Positions 7,927-15,939 of a stretch of DNA of 55,839 nucleotides are shown piece after piece; position 1 is the stretch's first letter, and each line of letters starts with the position of its first letter. Source of the DNA: F2B08 sp046260445 (GTDB lineage: Bacteria; Actinomycetota; Actinomycetes; Actinomycetales; Dermatophilaceae); assembly GCA_046260445.1 (NCBI GenBank), contig JBHEPF010000085.1:1-55839 (forward strand), in the 5' to 3' direction. Below the pieces are notes generated by a model. The model had not been told where the DNA came from and made no database searches. It saw only the letters and a list, made by a program, of their open reading frames with translations. The position numbers and the translations under genes were made by a program.

Positions 7927-10419
7927 ATGACCTCAAGTAGCGCCACCTTCGACATCGACGAGGTGCTCGGTCGGCTCACCCTTGAGGAGAGGGCCGGGCT
8001 GACGATCGGCCAGGGCGCATGGCTGGTCGCTCCGGTGGATCGGCTGGGTGTGCCGGGACTGACGATGGCCGACGGACCGCACGGGGTGCGGAAGATGGCG
8101 TTCCTCGACGATCCGAAGGCACGCGGGATGCTGCCAGCGACGTGCTTCCCGACCGCTTCGCTGCTCGGGGCCACATGGGACCCGGCACTCATCGAGCAGG
8201 TCGGAGCGGCCCTCGGCCGTGAGGCCCGCGCGGCCGGCGTCGACGTCCTGCTGGGACCGGGTGTCAACATCAAGCGCACCCCGCTCTGCGGGCGCAACTT
8301 CGAGTACCTCAGCGAGGACCCGCTCCTCGCCGGAGCGATGGGGGCGGCCTGGATCCGTGGACTGCAGGCCAATGGCGCGGATGCGTGCGTCAAGCACTTC
8401 GCCGCGAACAACCAGGAGCATCGTCGCTTCTCGATCGACGCGATCGTCGACGAGCGTGCGCTCCGGGAGACCTACCTGCCCGCCTTCCGCGCCGCTGTGG
8501 CGGCCGGATCGGCGACGGTGATGAGCGCATACAACAAGGTCAACGGCACGTATGCGACCGAGCACCCCGGTCTGCTCACCCACCTGCTCCGGGACGAGTG
8601 GGGGTTCGAGGGGGCGGTGATCTCGGACTGGGGCGCCGTCAACGACCGGGTCGCCTCGCTGGCCGCAGGCCTGGACCTGCAGATGCCGCAGGACGGCGGC
8701 GACCGGGTGGCCGAGACCGTCGCGGCGGTACGGGAGGGTCGACTGGACGAGGCGGTCCTGGACCGGGCCGCTCGAGCCGTGCTCGGCCTTATCCAGCGCG
8801 CCGCAGAGCGGCGGTCCGCGCCCTCACCGGCTGGCGACCAGGATGCCCATCACAGACTCGCTCGCGAGGTCGCGGCTGCGGGCACGGTCCTGCTCCGCAA
8901 CGAGCAGGTGGACGGCGCCCCTCTGCTCCCGATGCCGCGCGGAGCCGGCGCGCCGCGTCGCATCGCTCTCATCGGCGCGTTCGCCGGGGAGCCGCGCTTC
9001 CAGGGCTCGGGCAGCTCCCGGGTGGTCCCGACCCGGCTCTCGACCCTGCGCGCCGAGCTGCGCACCCGGCTGCCGGACACCGTCCTCCGCTATCTGCCCG
9101 GCTACCGGCGGCACGATGACGTCGACAGTGCAGCACTCCGCCGGGCGGCTGTCGTCGAGGCCGCCGAGGCGGATCTCGCGATCGTCGTCGTCGGACTGCC
9201 GGAGTATGCCGAGACCGAGGGGCTGGACCGGCGGCACCTCGGGCTGCCGGGACCGCACGACGAGCTGGTGAGGGTCGTCGCCCGGGCGAACCCGCGCACC
9301 GTCGTCGTGGTCGTCAGTGGCGCACCGGTCGCGCTGCCGTGGCGAGAGGAGGTGCCCGCCGTGGTCCAGGCCTATCTCGGCGGACAGTCCGCGGGTGGGG
9401 CCATCGCCGACGTCCTCACCGGGGCGGCCGAGCCGGGTGGGCGGCTGGCCGAGACGTTCCCGATCGCCCTGGCCGACAACCCGGTGCACTCGATGCCGTT
9501 CGGTCCGCGTCAGGTCGAGTACCGCGAGTCGGTCTTCGTCGGCTACCGCTGGTACGACACCGCGGACCTCGCCGTCGCCTACCCGTTCGGGCACGGGCTG
9601 TCGTACACGACCTTCGAGTGGAGTGCTGCGCGGCTTAGCACCGAGCACGTGAGCGCGGGTGACCTCGTCGCCGGTCGCCTCGCGGTGTCGGTCACCGTGA
9701 CGAACACAGGGGATCGCGCCGGGTCCGACGTCGTGCAGGCGTACGTGAAACGGACCGATCCCGGTATCTTCCGGCCGCGCCGGGCGTTGGCGGGGTTCGC
9801 AAAGGTCCGGCTCGAGCCCGGCCAGAGCGAGCAGGTCACGGTCGAGCTGTCGAGCTCCGGCTTCCACCACTGGGACGTCGGACGCCAAGGGTTCGTGATC
9901 GAGGACGGAGCATGGACGGTATGTGTGTCGACGTCGGTCAGCGCCGTACGGTCCAGCCACCCGTTGGTGACCACCGGCGGGGTGGAGCCGGACCGCTCGC
10001 CGGCGTGGAGCGCATACCGGTCGCTTCGGCCGGGCCATTCGTTCTCCCGTAGGGCCTTCGAAGAGCTGCTCGACGCTGACGTTCCGGACAACGTCGCCGA
10101 CCGGCCGGGGGAGTTCACCGAGAACACCCCTATCGCCGACCTGCTCGGCAGCCCTCTGGGCCGGCGCCTCCGAGACCTCGTCGCTGCCGCCCTCCGCCGA
10201 GACGGAACCGTGTCCGCCCTCGACCCGCACGACCTCGCTGCCGAGGTCGTGCCCCGGATGACGCTGCAGGGCGGGCTCACCCCGGCCATGGTGCGAGCGA
10301 TCGTCGATGCGCTCAACGGGGACTGGCGGGCCGCGGCAAGGGGCGGCGGGACCGGGCTCAAGGAGGTCGGTGGCCGGCTGCGCAACCGGCTCACGGGCCT
10401 CCGGCGGCGCTCAGTCTGA
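7927..10419 (+). CDS. Beta-glucosidase-type glycoside hydrolase family 3
   Basis: An 830-aa GH3 enzyme. The N-terminal barrel has MADGPHGVRK, LGPGVNIKRTPLCGRNFEYLS and VKHFAANNQE; the nucleophile Asp is in GAVISDWGAVND (residue about 233). The alpha/beta sandwich domain follows (VGLPEYAETEG), then SMPFGPRQVEYRESVFVGYR and YPFGHGLSYTTF, and a fibronectin III-like domain at about 580-665. There is no signal peptide, so it probably cleaves imported oligosaccharides in the cytosol. I chose the ATG at 7927 where homology begins; no Shine-Dalgarno is visible. The extra C-terminal 150 residues after the FnIII domain are typical of some bacterial GH3 proteins. Confidence 0.88.
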   Translation: MTSSSATFDIDEVLGRLTLEERAGLTIGQGAWLVAPVDRLGVPGLTMADGPHGVRKMAFLDDPKARGMLPATCFPTASLLGATWDPALIEQVGAALGREARAAGVDVLLGPGVNIKRTPLCGRNFEYLSEDPLLAGAMGAAWIRGLQANGADACVKHFAANNQEHRRFSIDAIVDERALRETYLPAFRAAVAAGSATVMSAYNKVNGTYATEHPGLLTHLLRDEWGFEGAVISDWGAVNDRVASLAAGLDLQMPQDGGDRVAETVAAVREGRLDEAVLDRAARAVLGLIQRAAERRSAPSPAGDQDAHHRLAREVAAAGTVLLRNEQVDGAPLLPMPRGAGAPRRIALIGAFAGEPRFQGSGSSRVVPTRLSTLRAELRTRLPDTVLRYLPGYRRHDDVDSAALRRAAVVEAAEADLAIVVVGLPEYAETEGLDRRHLGLPGPHDELVRVVARANPRTVVVVVSGAPVALPWREEVPAVVQAYLGGQSAGGAIADVLTGAAEPGGRLAETFPIALADNPVHSMPFGPRQVEYRESVFVGYRWYDTADLAVAYPFGHGLSYTTFEWSAARLSTEHVSAGDLVAGRLAVSVTVTNTGDRAGSDVVQAYVKRTDPGIFRPRRALAGFAKVRLEPGQSEQVTVELSSSGFHHWDVGRQGFVIEDGAWTVCVSTSVSAVRSSHPLVTTGGVEPDRSPAWSAYRSLRPGHSFSRRAFEELLDADVPDNVADRPGEFTENTPIADLLGSPLGRRLRDLVAAALRRDGTVSALDPHDLAAEVVPRMTLQGGLTPAMVRAIVDALNGDWRAAARGGGTGLKEVGGRLRNRLTGLRRRSV

Positions 10420-11037
10420 GACCAGCGTGCGGTGGAGAAGCACCGTGAGGAGCTCGCGGTACTGATCCGTCGACCAGCCTCGATCCACGGTGAAGCGCTG
10501 CAGGCCGTCCGCAAACATGAAGTTCCACATCAGGTCAGCGGCGGTGTCGACGGACCACGGGAGCGCCAGTCGTCCTTCGTCCTCGAGGCGCCGGGCGACT
10601 CTTCTGCACTCCTCCAGCAGCACCCGAGCGCCCTGATCCACGAGCGCGGCCACGTCGGGGTCGGTCGTTGCGGCTCTCGTCAGTGCGAGGTCGATCGGCA
10701 GGATCTTGGGGTGGAACCCGGCGAGGTGGCCGGCGAACGCACTCAGGGCCGTGACTGCATCGGGGGCATCCCGGACCCGACGAACGGAGGCAGCCAGATC
10801 AAGGCGCTCGTCGACGTGTGCGTGGAGAGCGAGGAACAGGTCGGCTCGGGAGGAGAAGTGCAGGTACAACGTGCGACGGGTCACCCCCGCACGGTCGGCG
10901 ATCGCCGCCATGGCGGACGCGTCGTCCGCAGCGTCCATCTCGGGTGTCCGGGACTCGTCGACGACATGACGCTCACCCTCGCCGACCGATCGGTGTTGCT
11001 CCCGGGGATCGCGGGCCTCTTCGGTCGCGCGCCCCAT
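10411..11037 (-). CDS. TetR family transcriptional regulator
   Basis: The HTH segment SAMAAIADRAGVTRRTLYLHFSS is a clear TetR-type recognition region, followed by an all-helical ligand domain of about 150 aa ending LLTVLLHRTLVSD. Helix 1 (HVVDESRTPEMDAADDA) is unusually polar and acidic, but its spacing to the recognition helix is normal, so I do not call it truncated. The start is uncertain: ATG 11037 is chosen, GTG 11097 is also possible and would abut dnaX. It is convergent with the GH3 gene and overlaps it by 9 bases, which makes it a candidate local regulator (inference). Confidence 0.75.
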   Translation of the reverse strand: MGRATEEARDPREQHRSVGEGERHVVDESRTPEMDAADDASAMAAIADRAGVTRRTLYLHFSSRADLFLALHAHVDERLDLAASVRRVRDAPDAVTALSAFAGHLAGFHPKILPIDLALTRAATTDPDVAALVDQGARVLLEECRRVARRLEDEGRLALPWSVDTAADLMWNFMFADGLQRFTVDRGWSTDQYRELLTVLLHRTLVSD

Positions 11038-11117
11038 CCGGATCAGGGTGATGGGCGCATACCCGGGTGTGGATCGCGTTGGGTCGGGTGTCGCCACGGG
11101 CGACTAGGGTGACGAGC

Positions 11118-13397
11118 GTGAGTCAAGCCCTCTACCGCCGCTACCGACCGGAGACGTTCGCGGACATCATCGGCCAGGAGCACGTGACGGAGCCGCTCCA
11201 GCAGGCGCTGCGGACCGGCCGCGTCAACCATGCCTACCTCTTCAGCGGTCCGCGGGGGTGCGGCAAGACGACGAGCGCCCGCATCCTGGCCCGCTGCCTC
11301 AACTGTGAGCAGGGGCCGACCGACGTCCCGTGCGGGGTCTGCGACTCGTGCGTGGCACTGGCCCGCGGTGGTGCGGGCACGGTCGACGTCATCGAGATCG
11401 ACGCCGCCTCGCACGGCGGGGTCGACGATGCGCGTGAGCTTCGCGAGCGCGCGTCCTACGGACCGGCCCAGAGCCGATACAAGATCTACATCATCGACGA
11501 GGCGCACATGGTGACGCCGCAGGGCTTCAACGCCCTGCTCAAGATCGTCGAGGAGCCTCCGGAGCACGTGAAGTTCGTCTTCGCGACGACCGAGCCGGAG
11601 AAGGTCATCGGCACCATCCGCTCCCGAACCCACCACTATCCGTTCCGGCTGGTGCCTCCGGCCCAGCTGCAGGACTACCTCGCCGTGGTCTGCGGGTCCG
11701 AGCGCGTGCCGGTCGAGGCGGGCGTGCTGTCCTTCGTCGTGCGGGCCGGCGGCGGCTCGGTCCGTGACTCGCTCTCCGTCCTCGACCAGCTCATCGCCGG
11801 ATCGGGCCAGGAGGGCCTGACCTATGAGGGGGCAGCCGCACTGCTCGGCTTCACCGACGCCGAGCTGCTCGACGCCACCGTCACCGCGATCGGCCACGGA
11901 GACGCGGCCGCGGCGTTCAGCCAGGTCGACAGGGTCATCGAGACCGGGCTCGACCCTCGGCGGTTCGTCGAGGACCTCCTCGAGCGACTGCGCGACCTCA
12001 TCATCTGTGCTGCCGTCCCCGACGGTGCGGCGGCCGTCCTGCGTGGTGTGCCGAGCGACCAGCTGGAGCGGATGCACCTGCAGGCCTCGGCCTTCGGCTC
12101 CGGCGGGCTCTCACGCGCCGCGGACATCGTCAACTCCGGCCTCACCGAGATGACCGGTGCCACGGCGCCACGGCTGCAGCTCGAGCTCATCATCGCCAGA
12201 CTCCTGCTGCCCGGGGCTGCCGGACCGTCCGGGTATGCCGCACGCCTCGACCGCATCGAGCGGCGTCTCGACATGGGCGTCCGGGAGCCGGCCGCGCCTG
12301 CGGCTGCGTCCGCGCCTGCCGTCCCTCCCGCGCGTGCCGAAGCTCCCGTTTTCGCCGGTCCTTCCCCTGCGACCGGCCCTCCCGCTGCGGTGATCGACAG
12401 CCCGTCGGCTCCTCCTTCCGTCGCCCCACAGCCAGCCCAGCCGCACCCTGCGGTTCCACCTCCTCCGGGGCCCAGCGGTCCTGAGACGGATCCTGAGACA
12501 TCGGCCGCCCCGCCCTCGCACCCTCGTGAGCAGGTGTCTGCCGCGCCATCGTCATCGCCATCGTCATCGCCATCGTCATCGTCATCGTCATCGGGACAGT
12601 CAGCGCGCCCGACCGCCGGCGGGATGGACCAGGCCGCCATCGTGCGGGCGTGGCCCGACATCCTCGACTGGCTCTCGCGCCACAAGCGGGTCACCTGGAC
12701 CCTGGTGTCGGCGAGCACTCAGCCCCTGTCGTTCGACGGATCGCGCCTCATCCTGGCCATCGAGACGGCCGGCCTCGCGGAGACATTCCGACGTGGGGCG
12801 CACCCGGCGTTCGTCCAGGAAGCCCTCATGGAGGTCCTCGGCATCGACGCTCGTGTCGAGGGGGTGGTCTCCGGCGAGGCCCGCGACGCCGGCCGGCACA
12901 ACGGTCCTTCCCAGGGTGCGATCACGACTCCGGCCGCCCTGGGCGGACCGCCGGCTCAACGGGATTCGGCGATTCCTCCACCAGGGCCCGCCGCGGCACC
13001 TGCTCCGCGGGAGGCGCCGCCTGAGCACAAGGACCACGACCCCGCTCCGCAGGCCGCTGCAACCGAGCCGACCGTCCCGTCCTCGCGTCCAAGTCCCCCC
13101 GCGTCGACATCGGACTGGAGCAGCGCCCCGCCACCGTCGACGTCCGCACCGTCGTGGGCGACCGGCGGGGACGATCCAATCGAGAGGGCCCCTTCCGGGC
13201 CGCTCGCCACGGTCACCCCCATCCGGTCCGAGCCCGTCACACCGCCTGTGCGGACGGTGGAACGGGCGATGGAGGTCGTCGATGACCCCGCGTCGATCAG
13301 CGACGACGACGAGGACATCGAGACCTCTGGGGAGGTCGGTCAAGCGGTCGTCGAACGCCTTCTCGGTGGCACGGTCATCAGCGAGGCCGACGACTGA
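11118..13397 (+). CDS. dnaX: DNA polymerase III subunits gamma/tau
   Basis: Clamp-loader ATPase. It opens with ALYRRYRPETFADIIGQEHV; Walker A is SGPRGCGKTTSARILAR (about residue 40); a zinc site is formed by the Cys in CLNCEQG and VPCGVCDSC; Walker B and sensor region are IIDEAHM and FVFATTEPEKV. The ATPase and collar end near residue 390. A long Pro/Ala/Ser-rich linker with a SSSP repeat follows, then a short folded segment (about 500-590, MDQAAIVRAWPDILDWLSRH) and another disordered region. The start is the GTG at 11118, directly before SQALYRRYRP; GTG 11109 is possible. At 759 aa it is normal for actinobacteria. Confidence 0.93.
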   Translation: MSQALYRRYRPETFADIIGQEHVTEPLQQALRTGRVNHAYLFSGPRGCGKTTSARILARCLNCEQGPTDVPCGVCDSCVALARGGAGTVDVIEIDAASHGGVDDARELRERASYGPAQSRYKIYIIDEAHMVTPQGFNALLKIVEEPPEHVKFVFATTEPEKVIGTIRSRTHHYPFRLVPPAQLQDYLAVVCGSERVPVEAGVLSFVVRAGGGSVRDSLSVLDQLIAGSGQEGLTYEGAAALLGFTDAELLDATVTAIGHGDAAAAFSQVDRVIETGLDPRRFVEDLLERLRDLIICAAVPDGAAAVLRGVPSDQLERMHLQASAFGSGGLSRAADIVNSGLTEMTGATAPRLQLELIIARLLLPGAAGPSGYAARLDRIERRLDMGVREPAAPAAASAPAVPPARAEAPVFAGPSPATGPPAAVIDSPSAPPSVAPQPAQPHPAVPPPPGPSGPETDPETSAAPPSHPREQVSAAPSSSPSSSPSSSSSSSGQSARPTAGGMDQAAIVRAWPDILDWLSRHKRVTWTLVSASTQPLSFDGSRLILAIETAGLAETFRRGAHPAFVQEALMEVLGIDARVEGVVSGEARDAGRHNGPSQGAITTPAALGGPPAQRDSAIPPPGPAAAPAPREAPPEHKDHDPAPQAAATEPTVPSSRPSPPASTSDWSSAPPPSTSAPSWATGGDDPIERAPSGPLATVTPIRSEPVTPPVRTVERAMEVVDDPASISDDDEDIETSGEVGQAVVERLLGGTVISEADD
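12546..12593 (+). repeat. In-frame CATCGT-type microsatellite inside dnaX
   Basis: Three copies of the 12-mer CCATCGTCATCG followed by TCATCGTCATCG, 48 bases in all. In the dnaX frame it encodes the run SSSPSSSPSSSSSSSG. Units are multiples of three, so slippage changes the linker length without breaking the frame. Confidence 0.9.
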
Positions 13398-13425
13398 GCC
13401 GCGGTCGGTCGAACCCAATGCGAGG

Positions 13426-14103
13426 TCATGCCGGCTGCGAGGCGAGGTCGTTGTAGGTCCCCGCGGGCTCCTGCCCCGTGAGTGCCTGGATCGCGGCCAT
13501 GACGTCATCGGTGAGCTGCCGCCGCGCCCTCCCGGCCGGCAGGCCCGCATATGCGGACGGCTGCAGTGGCTCGCCGAACTTGACCGCCACCTTCGCAATG
13601 CGGGGCATGGCGGCGCCGACCGGCTGGACGTCCTCGGTGCCGAGCAGACCGACCGGCACGACAGGGACGTCAGCGGTGAGGGCGAGCCAGGCAACCCCGG
13701 TCCTGCCCCGGTACAGCCGCCCGTCGCGCGACCTGGTCCCCTCGGGATAGATCCCGAAGGCACCCCCGGCGCGCAGCACCTCGAGCGCCGAGTCGAGCGA
13801 CTCCTGAGCCGCGCTCGCGGAGTTGCGGTCGACCGGGATCGCACCCATCGCGGTGAACAGCTCGCGGCGCATCGCACCCCCCACCCCAGCGCCGGTGAAG
13901 TAGTCCGACTTGGCGAGGAAGCTCACCGGCCGCGGTGACGCAAGAGGAATGGTGAACGAGTCGATGAACGACAGGTGGTTGCTCGCAAGGAGCACTCCGC
14001 CTGTCTTCGGCACGTTGCCCTGCCCGGTGATCGTCGGGCGGAACGCGGCGTGGCTCAGCGGGATGAGCACCTGACGGACCGCACGGAAGAACACGGTCAG
14101 CAC
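13426..14103 (-). CDS. plsC: 1-acylglycerol-3-phosphate acyltransferase (PlsC family)
   Basis: Membrane-associated acyltransferase that adds the second acyl chain in phosphatidic acid synthesis. The catalytic HX4D motif is SNHLSFIDSF (about residue 42) and the substrate motif is YPEGTRSRDGRLYRGRTG (about 120). A hydrophobic N-terminus (LTVFFRAVRQVLIPL) would anchor it. The start is GTG 14103 with GGAGAGGG six bases upstream; a longer frame exists but overlaps the divergent promoter region. 225 aa is typical. It is antisense to its dnaX and copZ neighbours and therefore interrupts the usual dnaX to recR order. Confidence 0.85.
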   Translation of the reverse strand: MLTVFFRAVRQVLIPLSHAAFRPTITGQGNVPKTGGVLLASNHLSFIDSFTIPLASPRPVSFLAKSDYFTGAGVGGAMRRELFTAMGAIPVDRNSASAAQESLDSALEVLRAGGAFGIYPEGTRSRDGRLYRGRTGVAWLALTADVPVVPVGLLGTEDVQPVGAAMPRIAKVAVKFGEPLQPSAYAGLPAGRARRQLTDDVMAAIQALTGQEPAGTYNDLASQPA

Positions 14104-14168
14104 GCTAGTCCCTCTCCCCACCTGCGGCGACCTGTGTCCGGGGGCTGACGCGGGCATACAGTGGAGGC

Positions 14169-14396
14169 ATGTCGACCCAGACCTTCCACGCGACCGGCCT
14201 GACCTGCGGGCATTGCGCCTCCGCCGTCCAGGAGGAGCTCACCGCCCTCGATGGCGTCGAGAGCGCCGACGTCACCGCCGTCAAGGACGGGGTGTCGGTC
14301 ATCATCGTCACCGCCGAGCGCGACCTCACCGACGACGAGGTCGCGGAGGCTCTCGACGAGGCCGGCGGCTACGCACTCACCACGGCCGGAGTCTGA
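14169..14396 (+). CDS. Heavy-metal-associated domain protein, copper chaperone-like
   Basis: A 75-aa single HMA ferredoxin-like domain. The metal motif is TGLTCGHCASAVQEEL (Cys-x-x-Cys at residues 13 and 16), with a beta-alpha-beta pattern and the usual V-A-G-Y end (EALDEAGGYALTTAGV). Such proteins bind Cu(I) and hand it to P-type ATPases, but no copper ATPase is nearby. It starts at ATG 14169. An inverted repeat lies in the 51-base gap to recR. Confidence 0.88.
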   Translation: MSTQTFHATGLTCGHCASAVQEELTALDGVESADVTAVKDGVSVIIVTAERDLTDDEVAEALDEAGGYALTTAGV

Positions 14397-14406
14397 CCCG
14401 GCCCGG

Positions 14407-14428
14407 CATCCCGGCTGGTGTCGGGATG
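14407..14428 (+). terminator. Short inverted repeat between copZ-like gene and recR
   Basis: CATCCCG at 14407-14413 and CGGGATG at 14422-14428 form a 7-bp stem with an 8-base loop just after the copZ-like stop codon. There is no T-tract; it may be a weak terminator or attenuator. Confidence 0.35.
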
Positions 14429-14447
14429 AGCGCATAGGCTCCCTGTC

Positions 14448-15167
14448 GTGTACGACGGCGCAGTCCAGGACCTGATCGACGAGCTCGGGCGACTCCCCGG
14501 GATCGGGCCGAAGAGCGCCCAGCGGATGGCCTTCCACCTCCTCTCGGCCGACCCGACCGACGTCTCCCGCCTCACGGCGGCCATCCAGGCGGTCAAGGAC
14601 AAGGTCCGCTTCTGCGACGTCTGCGGCAACGTCGCCGAGGGTGAGCGCTGCCGCGTCTGCCTCGACCCGCGCCGGGACAGCCACTCGATCTGCGTCGTGG
14701 AGGAACCCAAGGACGTCGTCGCCATCGAGCGCACCCGCGAGTTTCGTGGGCTCTACCACGTCCTCGGCGGTGCGATCAGTCCGATGGACGGCATCGGCCC
14801 GGCCGAGCTGCGCTTCACCGAGCTGATGACGCGGTTGGCCAGCGCCGAGGTCACCGAGGTCATCGTCGCGACCGACCCCAACCTCGAGGGCGAGGCCACC
14901 GCGTCCTATCTGGTGCGCCTGCTCACCTCGTTCGAGGGAATCACCGTCACCCGCCTCGCCTCGGGCCTGCCCGTGGGTGGGGATCTCGAGTACGCCGACG
15001 AGGTCACTCTCGGGCGAGCCTTCGAGGGGCGTCGGGTGATGAGCCGGGCCCGGCCCGCGCAGCCTACCCAGTCCGTGCAGCCGGCCCAGCCGACCGTCGA
15101 GGCGGCGGCGTCGGGTGAGTCGAACGAGCCGGCGAGTGCCGCATACGTATCGAGCGGAAGCGAGTGA
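14448..15167 (+). CDS. recR: Recombination mediator RecR
   Basis: Acts with RecF and RecO to load RecA at gaps. Seen here: the N-terminal HhH LGRLPGIGPKSAQRMAFHLL, the zinc finger CDVCGN...CRVC (about residues 57-72), the Toprim motif CVVEEPKDVVAIE and DPNLEGEATASYL, and the C-terminal ASGLPVGGDLEYADEVTLGR block. The start is GTG 14448. RecR normally ends near residue 200; here a Pro/Gln/Ala-rich tail of about 40 residues (PAQPTQSVQPAQPTVEAA) is added. The next gene starts 3 bases after the stop. Confidence 0.93.
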   Translation: MYDGAVQDLIDELGRLPGIGPKSAQRMAFHLLSADPTDVSRLTAAIQAVKDKVRFCDVCGNVAEGERCRVCLDPRRDSHSICVVEEPKDVVAIERTREFRGLYHVLGGAISPMDGIGPAELRFTELMTRLASAEVTEVIVATDPNLEGEATASYLVRLLTSFEGITVTRLASGLPVGGDLEYADEVTLGRAFEGRRVMSRARPAQPTQSVQPAQPTVEAAASGESNEPASAAYVSSGSE

Positions 15168-15170
15168 GAC

Positions 15171-15755
15171 ATGAGAACCGAACAGGTCCAGGCCACCACG
15201 GTCGATGCCGTCGTCGCCGACCTCGCTCAGGAGTGTGCCGTCCAGGCCGCCTCCTACGTGCAGACGATCCGGGACATCGCCGCCGGAGAGAATGCCGCGG
15301 CTGCCATCCCCATGGGTCTGCTCGCGCTCTCGCAGGTCCTCGTCATGGGTGCTCGGCTCGGCGCGATCGAGGACGTCGTGCCCCGCGACCAGTTCGAGTC
15401 GGATCCCGGGCCGGACATCGATCTCGAGCCGCTGCTCGACGGGCTGCGCACCCAGTTCCACGGGATCGACGACTACACGGACGTGGTCGACCCGGTCACC
15501 TCCACCGAGGTGGTGCCCGGCGTGCTCTCGGCCGATCTCACCGAGATCGCGGCCTGCCTGCTGCACGGCCTGCAGCATCACGAGGCCGGCGACGACAGTG
15601 AGGCGCTGTGGTGGTGGCAGTTCAGCTATCTCTCACAGTGGGGGGCGCGAGCCTCGATGGCGCTGCGGGTGCTGCAGAGCCTCCTCGGACACGTCCGGCT
15701 GGACGCCGACGACGACGTCGTCGCCGAGGCCGCGTTCGACGCTCTGCATCCCTGA
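15171..15755 (+). CDS. DUF5063 family protein
   Basis: A 194-aa soluble, mostly helical acidic protein. The pattern QECAVQAASYVQTIRDIAAG, PMGLLALSQVLVMGARLGAIEDV and ALWWWQFSYLSQWGARA matches DUF5063, a family regularly found between recR and ask in actinobacteria; no biochemical role is known. It begins 3 bases after recR and is probably co-translated with it. The ATG at 15171 follows AGCGAGTGAGAC, a poor Shine-Dalgarno, which fits coupling to recR. Confidence 0.85.
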   Translation: MRTEQVQATTVDAVVADLAQECAVQAASYVQTIRDIAAGENAAAAIPMGLLALSQVLVMGARLGAIEDVVPRDQFESDPGPDIDLEPLLDGLRTQFHGIDDYTDVVDPVTSTEVVPGVLSADLTEIAACLLHGLQHHEAGDDSEALWWWQFSYLSQWGARASMALRVLQSLLGHVRLDADDDVVAEAAFDALHP

Positions 15756-15769
15756 GCCGGGCTGACCGG

Positions 15770-15793
15770 CTGAACGACTGAACGACTGAACGA
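15770..15793 (+). repeat. 8-bp tandem repeat upstream of ask
   Basis: Three perfect copies of CTGAACGA, flanked on both sides by CTGACCG variants, just after the DUF5063 stop and before the ask promoter region. Confidence 0.9.
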
Positions 15794-15858
15794 CTGACCG
15801 TCGCGTCCGGCCGGTCCCGGTATGCGGCCGCCCAGGACGGGCGCCGACCTCGCCGGGC

Positions 15859-15926
15859 TAGCATCGACCGAGCACCACGACCCTCTGCACCACGACCCTC
15901 TGCTATCGACCCTCTGTTCTCGACCC
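15859..15926 (+). promoter_or_regulatory. Likely ask promoter -10 and repeated 5' leader
   Basis: TAGCAT at 15859-15864 is a plausible -10 box. Downstream lie two perfect 15-bp copies of GCACCACGACCCTCT (15872-15886, 15887-15901), then two decayed copies (15902-15915 and 15916-15926), all before the Shine-Dalgarno CAGGAGAC. If transcription starts near 15871 the repeats form the untranslated leader of ask. Confidence 0.5.
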
Positions 15927-15939
15927 AGGAGACTCACGC

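Noticed and set aside
10411..11097. TetR regulator looked truncated in its first DNA-binding helix
   Set aside because: The spacing from the divergent helix 1 to the recognition helix matches normal TetR proteins, so it is unusual in composition but not shortened.
12546..12593. CATCGT repeats as a CRISPR-like array
   Set aside because: There are no spacers, the units are contiguous trinucleotide-type repeats and they lie in frame inside dnaX.
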